Of a stretch of DNA of 64,000 nucleotides, positions 58,570 to 64,000 are shown piece after piece. The notes under the pieces were generated by a model, which was not told where the DNA came from, made no database searches, and saw nothing but the letters and a program-made list of their open reading frames with translations. The DNA comes from JAWWPG01 sp033850885 (lineage in GTDB: Bacteria > Actinomycetota > Actinomycetes > Propionibacteriales > Nocardioidaceae). Every line of letters starts with the position of its first letter. The stretch's first letter is position 1. The stretch covers positions 4,980 through 68,979 of the forward strand of contig JAWWPG010000052.1 of the NCBI GenBank assembly GCA_033850885.1, given 5' to 3'. The translations under genes and the position numbers were made by a program.

Positions 58570-60574
58570 GCGGCGTCCTTCCAGCGGCGTCGGCAGCCTC
58601 CTCGATGATCTCACCGGTCGCAGTGTTGACGGCCGGTCGACCCGCCGCAGCGGGGCTCGCGAGAGCGGCGACGATCGCCTCAGCGGTGCGCATCCCGAAC
58701 CCGGGCAGGGCCGCGATCTCGTCGAGGGTGGCGGCCCGGAGCTTCTTGAGCGAGCCGAAGTGCCGCAACAGCACCTTGCGGCGCACCTCTCCCAGCCCGG
58801 GTACGTCGTCGAGGACGCTCTCGACCATCGACTTCGACCGCCGGCTGCGGTGATGGGTGATCGCGAACCGGTGGGCCTCGTCACGGACCCGTTGCAGCAG
58901 GTAGAGGCCCTCGCTGGTGCGGGCCATGATCACGGGGTCGTCCTGACCGGGCCGCCACACCTCCTCCAGGCGCTTCGCCAGCCCCACGACCGGGATGTCG
59001 TCGATCCCCAGCTCGTCCAAGGCCCGTTGCGCCGCGGCGACCTGGGGTGGGCCGCCGTCGACGACGACGAGCCCGGGCGTGTAGGCGAACTTGCGCGGAC
59101 GTCCAGTGTCGGGGTCGATCAGTGCCGGACCTTCCTCGGGGTTCCCCTCCCCGAGGTCGGGCTGCGGTGACTCGGCCCGGTCGTCGAGGAGCCGCTTGAA
59201 CCGTCGGGTGATCGTCTCGTGCATGGCCGCGACGTCGTTCTGACCGTCGACCCCTCGGATCACGAACCGCCGGTAGTCACTCTTGCGGGGCAGCCCGTCC
59301 TCGAAGACGACCATCGATGCCACCACCTCGGTGCCCTGCAGGTTCGAGACGTCGTAGCACTCGATCCGAAGTGGCGCCTCCGCCAGTCCCAGAGCCCACT
59401 GGATCTCCTCGAGCGCCCGGCTGCGGGTCGTGAGGTCACTCGCGCGTCTCGTCTTGTGCAGAGCGAGGGCCTGTCCGGCGTTTCGCGCGACGGTCTCCAT
59501 CAGGCTGCGCTTGTCGCCCCGTTGGGGGACCCTGATGTCCACCTTGCTCCCGCGCCGCGCTCCGAACAGGGCGGTCACCGCGTCGGCGTCAGCCGGACGC
59601 TGCGGGACCAGCACCTCCCGGGGGATCGCGTCGCCGCTCTCGCCGTCGTACACCTGGATGAGGAAGCGGCGCAGCAGCTCGGGCAGCTCGGCGTCGTCGA
59701 CCCGGTCTGCGACCCACCCACGCTCGCCCCGCACCCTGCCCCCGCGGACGTAGAACATCTGGACGGCGATCTCGAGCGGGTCCTCCGCGACGGCGATCAC
59801 GTCGGCGTCCGTGCCGTCCGGCAGCACCACGGCGTTCTTCTCCATCGCCCGCGTGAGCGCGCCGATGTCGTCGCGCAGCCGGGCCGCGAGCTCGAACTCC
59901 AGCCGGTCGGACGCCGCCGCCATCTGCACCTCGAGGCGCCGGACGTGGACGGCCGTCGTGCCGGCGATGAACGAGCAGAAGTCGTCGACGATCGCGCGGT
60001 GCTCCTCGGCCGTCACGCGCCCGACGCAGGGGGCCGAGCACTTGCCGATGTAGCCGAGCAGGCACGGTCGCCCGATCTGGGCGCTGCGCTTGAAGACTCC
60101 GGCCGAGCAGGACCGCATCGGGAACACCCGGAGCAACAGGTCCACCGTCTCGCGGATGGCCCACGCATGCGAGTAGGGCCCGAAGTAGCGCACCCCCTTG
60201 CGCTTCTGGCCCCGGACCACCATCACCCGGGGAAACTCCTCGTTGACCGTGACCGCGAGCCACGGGTAGGACTTGTCGTCGCGGTACTTGACGTTGAACC
60301 GGGGGTCGAACTCCTTGATCCACGAGTACTCGAGCTGCAGCGCCTCGACTTCCGTCTCGACGACCGTCCACTCGACGGACGCCGCGGTCGTGACCATCCG
60401 GGCAGTTCGGTCATGGAGATGCGCCGGATCCTGGAAGTACGACGACAGCCTGGCGCGCAGGCTCTTGGCCTTGCCCACGTAGATGACCCGCCCCGCCGGG
60501 TCGCGGAACCTGTAGACGCCCGGGGAGTCCGGCACGGACCCCGGAGCCGGGCGGTACGTCGACGGATCGGCCAC
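58562..60574 (-). CDS. uvrC: Excinuclease ABC subunit C
   Basis: Nucleotide-excision repair nuclease of 670 aa. The GIY-YIG domain at the N-terminus reads [20 protein letters not shown] (3' incision); the four-Cys-type region around [20 protein letters not shown] is followed by the UVR motif; the RNase-H-like half with [19 protein letters not shown] and [13 protein letters not shown] makes the 5' incision; a helix-hairpin-helix pair ends the protein. First gene of uvrC-rapZ-yvcK-whiA. Confidence 0.95.
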   Translation of the reverse strand: MADPSTYRPAPGSVPDSPGVYRFRDPAGRVIYVGKAKSLRARLSSYFQDPAHLHDRTARMVTTAASVEWTVVETEVEALQLEYSWIKEFDPRFNVKYRDDKSYPWLAVTVNEEFPRVMVVRGQKRKGVRYFGPYSHAWAIRETVDLLLRVFPMRSCSAGVFKRSAQIGRPCLLGYIGKCSAPCVGRVTAEEHRAIVDDFCSFIAGTTAVHVRRLEVQMAAASDRLEFELAARLRDDIGALTRAMEKNAVVLPDGTDADVIAVAEDPLEIAVQMFYVRGGRVRGERGWVADRVDDAELPELLRRFLIQVYDGESGDAIPREVLVPQRPADADAVTALFGARRGSKVDIRVPQRGDKRSLMETVARNAGQALALHKTRRASDLTTRSRALEEIQWALGLAEAPLRIECYDVSNLQGTEVVASMVVFEDGLPRKSDYRRFVIRGVDGQNDVAAMHETITRRFKRLLDDRAESPQPDLGEGNPEEGPALIDPDTGRPRKFAYTPGLVVVDGGPPQVAAAQRALDELGIDDIPVVGLAKRLEEVWRPGQDDPVIMARTSEGLYLLQRVRDEAHRFAITHHRSRRSKSMVESVLDDVPGLGEVRRKVLLRHFGSLKKLRAATLDEIAALPGFGMRTAEAIVAALASPAAAGRPAVNTATGEIIEEAADAAGRTPHG

Positions 60575-60802
60575 CTCACCACCCTAACGAGGACGCAAGA
60601 GGCCGCCTCAGACCTCGATCGGATTCCGGACCCGACCGATGGCACGACCAGACCGCCGAGGCTCTGCCGACCGCTGCCCGCTTTTGTGCTTTGCCGAACT
60701 AGCCGGGGACGCATGGGAGAATGTCATCGATCTCACGACGCTTGAGCGGCTCTAAAGTGTAACGGTTCAGTAGACTTTGACCGCGACCAGGAAGGACAGT
60801 GC

Positions 60803-62095
60803 ATGACGGCGACCGGCGACCTCTACGGACTGCCGCTCACCACGTCCGCGTCCGCCGCAACGGCCTACAACATGGGAGTCAGCGCGCTCCTGCGCGTGCA
60901 GGAAGGTGGCATGCGGGGCGTCTCGGAGTCCATCGCCCACGACCCGACGTTCGCCCTCGGCCATGCCGCGCTCGCGCTCCTCGGACATGAGTACGGCGCC
61001 GCTGTCGACGTACCCGCACGCCTTGCCGCAGCCCGACTGCATGCCCGGCGCGCCTGCGAGCGGGAACGCAGCCACGTGCACGCTGTCGTCTCGCACGTCG
61101 CCGGCGACTCACGACCCCTGATCGCCCACCTGCGCGAGTACCCGCGCGACGCCCTGCTGCTGTCCGTCGCGGTACCCACGATCGCGTTCGCAGGGGTTAC
61201 CAGCGTCCCCGAGGAGTCGTGGGAGATCGTCGAGCGGGCTCAATCGGGCTACGGCAGCGACTGGTGGTACACCGGCCTGCTCGCATTCATCCGGCAGGAG
61301 CAGTCGCGCTGGGACGAGTCGATGCGGCTCGCCTGCGCATCGCTGGACGAGGAGCCCACGGCCGGCCACTCCGTGCACGCCCGCGCGCACGTCCACTACG
61401 AGACCGGCGACCATGCCGCCGGTCGGGACTGGCTCGACGGGTGGATCAGGGGACCCGGCCGGACGGCCGACAACCTCGCCCACTATTCATGGCACGCCGC
61501 GATGCACGAGCTCTCGATGGGAGACCTGTCGGCGGTCAGGTCCCGCTACACGGCCGACCTCACCCCGCCGGGGGTCGTGGGGTGTCGCGCGCTGGTCGAC
61601 TCGTGCTCGCTGCTCTGGAGATGGGCGATCACGCCCGGAGCGTCTGACGTGCCGTCCGTCGGCAGCGTGATCTCCACCATCGACGACCATCTCCTCGACG
61701 CACCACCGACGCCGTTCATGGCGCTGCACTCCGCGATCACCCTGTGCGCGCTCAGCCAGGGCGAGCGGCTGGCGCGACTCGACGGATGGGCGAGGCGTCA
61801 GCCGGATCCGGCGTACGGCGAGGTGGTGGCACCTTTGTGCGCTGCCCTGCGGGCGCTGGCCGACGACGACCCAGGGACGGCCGCCGACCGCCTCACCGTG
61901 ATCGTCGGGAGGATCTGGCGACTCGGCGGCAGCGAGGCCCAGCGTGAGGTGGTCGAGGACACGCTCATCGCGGCCCTGCTGGCAGCGGGCCGATTCCCCG
62001 AGGCGCTTCCGCTGATCGACCGGCGTCTCGACCGCAGACAGTGCCGACGCGACGAGGACTTCCGCGCGATCGCCGACGCCCCCGCGGCCCGCTAG
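60803..62095 (+). CDS. Tetratricopeptide-repeat protein (TTC38-like)
   Basis: Soluble protein of 430 aa built of helical TPR-like repeats (AALALLGHEYGAA, RLAAARLHARRACERERSH, GLLAFIRQEQSRWDESMRLA, SVHARAHVHYETGDHAAGRD). The pattern of His-rich repeat ends with HYSWHAAMHELSMGD resembles the TTC38 family. Ribosome site AGGAAGGA precedes ATG 60803 by six bases. It stands alone between the uvrC and uvrA regions; no function can be assigned. Confidence 0.75.
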   Translation: MTATGDLYGLPLTTSASAATAYNMGVSALLRVQEGGMRGVSESIAHDPTFALGHAALALLGHEYGAAVDVPARLAAARLHARRACERERSHVHAVVSHVAGDSRPLIAHLREYPRDALLLSVAVPTIAFAGVTSVPEESWEIVERAQSGYGSDWWYTGLLAFIRQEQSRWDESMRLACASLDEEPTAGHSVHARAHVHYETGDHAAGRDWLDGWIRGPGRTADNLAHYSWHAAMHELSMGDLSAVRSRYTADLTPPGVVGCRALVDSCSLLWRWAITPGASDVPSVGSVISTIDDHLLDAPPTPFMALHSAITLCALSQGERLARLDGWARRQPDPAYGEVVAPLCAALRALADDDPGTAADRLTVIVGRIWRLGGSEAQREVVEDTLIAALLAAGRFPEALPLIDRRLDRRQCRRDEDFRAIADAPAAR

Positions 62096-62117
62096 ACACG
62101 CACCTGCCGATGACCCC

Positions 62118-62199
62118 TTGGTGGCCGCGGGGTCGCCGAGAACTCAGCCGCGGCCACCAAAGGTCGCTGGCACCCCGTGACGGGTGAATCCGGGGTGCC
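62118..62199. terminator. Two hairpins between convergent TPR and Rieske genes
   Basis: TTGGTGGCCGCGG at 62118-62130 pairs perfectly with 62148-62160 (13 bp). GGCACCCC at 62169-62176 pairs with 62192-62199 (8 bp). They sit between the stops at 62095 and 62205, so each can end one transcript. Confidence 0.75.
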
Positions 62200-62204
62200 G
62201 TCAG

Positions 62205-62744
62205 TCAGGCGGGGACAATGTCGGTGCCCTCCACCTTGACTGGCTTCTTGGGCAGCGGTAACGGGGCCGGCCCCCCGAGGACGCTGCCATCCTTGATCGA
62301 GTACATGCTGCCGTGGCAGGGGCAGATGATCTTGCCCCCGGAGATGTTTGCCACCGTGCAGCCCATGTGGGTGCAGGTCGAGGAGAAGCCCTCGTACTGC
62401 CCCTTGGTCGGCTGGGTGACCACGATGGTCTTCGCGGGCAGTATCACGCCGCCGCCGACCGGGACGTCGGACGCCTTGGTGATCACGTCAGCCGACCCGC
62501 CACCACCGCTGCTCGGCGCGTGGGTGGGGTCACCGCCGGAGCCGGTGTGCTTGGTCGGCCCGGGCGTATTGGGGGCATTGCTCCCCGAGCCGCCGCTCGA
62601 GCCACAGGCCGCCAGGAACGGGACCGCCGCGCCGACGACGGCGAGACCCTTGAGCATGGTGCGACGGTTCGGCACAGTCGATCCCTCGCGGGTGCGCGAG
62701 GACTCGGCATTTGGGTCGCTGGTGGTCGTTTCTCGCTCGGCCAT
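62205..62744 (-). CDS. Exported Rieske [2Fe-2S] lipoprotein
   Basis: Protein of 179 aa. A Tat-type signal ([18 protein letters not shown]) is followed by a lipobox LAAC, so it is probably exported folded and anchored through a lipid. A Ser/Gly/Pro linker (residues 60-95) leads to the Rieske domain with STCTHMGC and CPCHGSMYS as cluster ligands. Such single Rieske lipoproteins may pass electrons outside the membrane; the partner is unknown. Start at ATG 62744, with AAGGAG six bases upstream. Confidence 0.88.
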   Translation of the reverse strand: MAERETTTSDPNAESSRTREGSTVPNRRTMLKGLAVVGAAVPFLAACGSSGGSGSNAPNTPGPTKHTGSGGDPTHAPSSGGGGSADVITKASDVPVGGGVILPAKTIVVTQPTKGQYEGFSSTCTHMGCTVANISGGKIICPCHGSMYSIKDGSVLGGPAPLPLPKKPVKVEGTDIVPA

Positions 62745-62927
62745 CACGTGCTCCTTGCAGTCTCGGGCAGCTGGTGTCGCGAGCCTAGGTGCGCTTGCTG
62801 TGAGCCACCTGGGTACACCCTGAGAACGTTGCGCCACCCGGGCTGGTCACGGTACGCCGACCTGCTCCCGACTCCGACCTGTGTCACTTCTCCATACGGG
62901 AGCGGGACCCGATCGGTTCGATCCTGG

Positions 62928-64000
62928 TCAGGTCCGCTTGGCCACGACCCGCCTCGAAGCCGACCCCTGAGCTGCCGTCTTCTTCGTGATGGTCTTCTTC
63001 GTGATCGTCTTCTTCGTGGCGGCCTTCTTCGAACTGGCCCCGTTCGACGTGGCCTGTTTCCCGGTGGCGCTCTTGACAGCCTTCTTCGCCCCGGCCCGCT
63101 TCACGGCCTTCTTGGCGGGCGTTCCCGCGACCGTCAGCTGCCTCGCCGCGGTGCGCGCCGGCTTCACCCGGACGGAGCGACCCTGCAGGATCGGCGCGAG
63201 GAACTGGCCGGTGTAGCTCGCCGGTACGTCGATGATGTCCTCGGGTGTGCCTTCGGCGACGACAAGGCCGCCCTTGTTTCCGCCCTCGGGCCCCAGGTCG
63301 ATCACCCAGTCAGCGGTCTTGATGACATCGAGGTTGTGCTCGATGACGAAGACCGAGTTGCCCTGGTCGACGAGCCGCGACAAGACGTTGAGCAGCTTGC
63401 GGATGTCCTCGAAGTGCAGCCCGGTCGTCGGCTCGTCGAGCACGTACACGGTGCGGCCCGTCGAACGCTTCTGCAGCTCGGACGCGAGCTTGACCCGTTG
63501 CGCCTCACCGCCGGACAGCGTCGGAGCGGGTTGGCCGAGTCGCACGTAGCCGAGCCCGACGTCACACAGCGTGCGCAGATGCCGGGAGATCGCCGGGATG
63601 GCCTCGAAGAAGTCGGCGGCCTCCTCGATCGGCATGTCGAGGACCTCGGCGATCGTCTTGCCCTTGTAGTGGACCTCGAGCGTCTCGCGGTTGTAGCGGG
63701 CGCCGTGGCAGACCTCGCACGGGACGTAGACGTCGGGAAGGAAGTTCATCTCGATCTTGATCGTGCCGTCGCCGGCGCACGCCTCGCAGCGCCCGCCCTT
63801 CACGTTGAAGGAGAACCGACCGGGCTGGTAGCCGCGCACCTTCGCCTCGGGCGTCGCCGCGAACAGCGTGCGCACCTTGTCGAACACCCCGGTGTACGTC
63901 GCGGGGTTGCTGCGCGGGGTACGCCCGATCGGCGACTGGTCGACGTGGATCACCTTGTCGACGTGATCGAGGCCGTTGATCCGCTTGTGACGCCCAGGGA
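62928..64000 (-). CDS. uvrA: Excinuclease ABC subunit A, C-terminal part, with Lys/Ala tail
   Basis: The frame is open to the window edge; about 357 residues of the C-terminal half are present. CEACAGDG and [10 protein letters not shown] form the zinc module; the second ATPase has signature [15 protein letters not shown], Walker [17 protein letters not shown] and [19 protein letters not shown]. The normal UvrA ends near [13 protein letters not shown]. Here a further 80 residues follow, rich in Lys, Ala and Thr (for example [20 protein letters not shown]), probably extra DNA-binding. Acts with UvrB and UvrC (58562-60574) in excision repair. Confidence 0.93.
   Translation of the reverse strand, partial: PGRHKRINGLDHVDKVIHVDQSPIGRTPRSNPATYTGVFDKVRTLFAATPEAKVRGYQPGRFSFNVKGGRCEACAGDGTIKIEMNFLPDVYVPCEVCHGARYNRETLEVHYKGKTIAEVLDMPIEEAADFFEAIPAISRHLRTLCDVGLGYVRLGQPAPTLSGGEAQRVKLASELQKRSTGRTVYVLDEPTTGLHFEDIRKLLNVLSRLVDQGNSVFVIEHNLDVIKTADWVIDLGPEGGNKGGLVVAEGTPEDIIDVPASYTGQFLAPILQGRSVRVKPARTAARQLTVAGTPAKKAVKRAGAKKAVKSATGKQATSNGASSKKAATKKTITKKTITKKTAAQGSASRRVVAKRT

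Noticed and set aside
59219..60745. Open plus-strand frame of 508 codons
   Set aside because: Antisense to uvrC; no family resemblance.
62905..62935. tRNA-like GGTTCGATCC
   Set aside because: Only the T-loop-like sequence is present; no acceptor or anticodon stem can be formed around it.

Overview
The window is high-GC actinobacterial chromosome. RbpA, WhiA, OpcA, an Lsr2-like silencer, an actinobacterial VLRF1-type peptidyl-tRNA hydrolase, and the gene orders uvrC-rapZ-yvcK-whiA-gap-pgk-tpiA-secG and sufR-B-D-(Rieske)-C-S-U-T support this. Gene content looks most like Propionibacteriales/Nocardioidaceae, but that level is inference only.

Positions 1 to about 18.4 kb are an accessory region. 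At the left edge lies a minus-strand set: ParB-like protein, a possible nuclease, a DNA methyltransferase (these three overlap by 4 bp), then the N-terminal part of a nuclease-methylase that runs off the window. Next come a double-HTH protein with a DUF6308 protein, an HNH endonuclease, an Lsr2-like protein, a large AT-richer PIN-like protein, a tyrosine-recombinase pseudogene with at least three one-base indels, a secreted cutinase-like esterase, two degraded IS630-type elements (one a 407-bp internally deleted element still bounded by inverted ends and TA), an unknown 440-aa protein with a cupin, a NUDIX hydrolase and an unknown gene split by a stop codon. Long stretches without genes lie between them. 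This is the pattern of a decaying genomic island with defence-like cargo.

From 18.4 kb on the sequence is core-like and densely coded. 18.4-27.6 kb: SDR oxidoreductase, ABC exporter, enoyl-CoA hydratase, ABC-F protein with VLRF1 hydrolase, and a Tat-exported DUF1501/DUF1800 pair. 27.7-34.3 kb: the complete SUF iron-sulfur assembly operon under its SufR-type regulator. 34.5-39.1 kb: an ABC exporter, heme A synthase, an RDD membrane protein and heme O synthase. 39.3-47.8 kb: the pentose-phosphate cluster tkt-tal-pgi-zwf-opcA-pgl, mostly with 4-bp overlaps. 48.0-51.6 kb: a two-component system divergent from an ABC transporter. 51.7-60.6 kb: rbpA, secG, the triose-phosphate enzymes, whiA, yvcK, rapZ and uvrC. 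60.8-64.0 kb: a TPR protein, a Tat/lipoprotein Rieske protein and the C-terminal half of uvrA.

The most unusual non-coding structures are a 22-bp-period array of three forward plus four inverted units between the ABC exporter and the SDR gene (19202-19382), where the last unit supplies the exporter's stop codon, and a cluster of perfect palindromes between pgl and the response regulator (47810-47893). The best candidate for an undescribed system is the ParB-like/nuclease-like/methyltransferase cassette at 1-4227.
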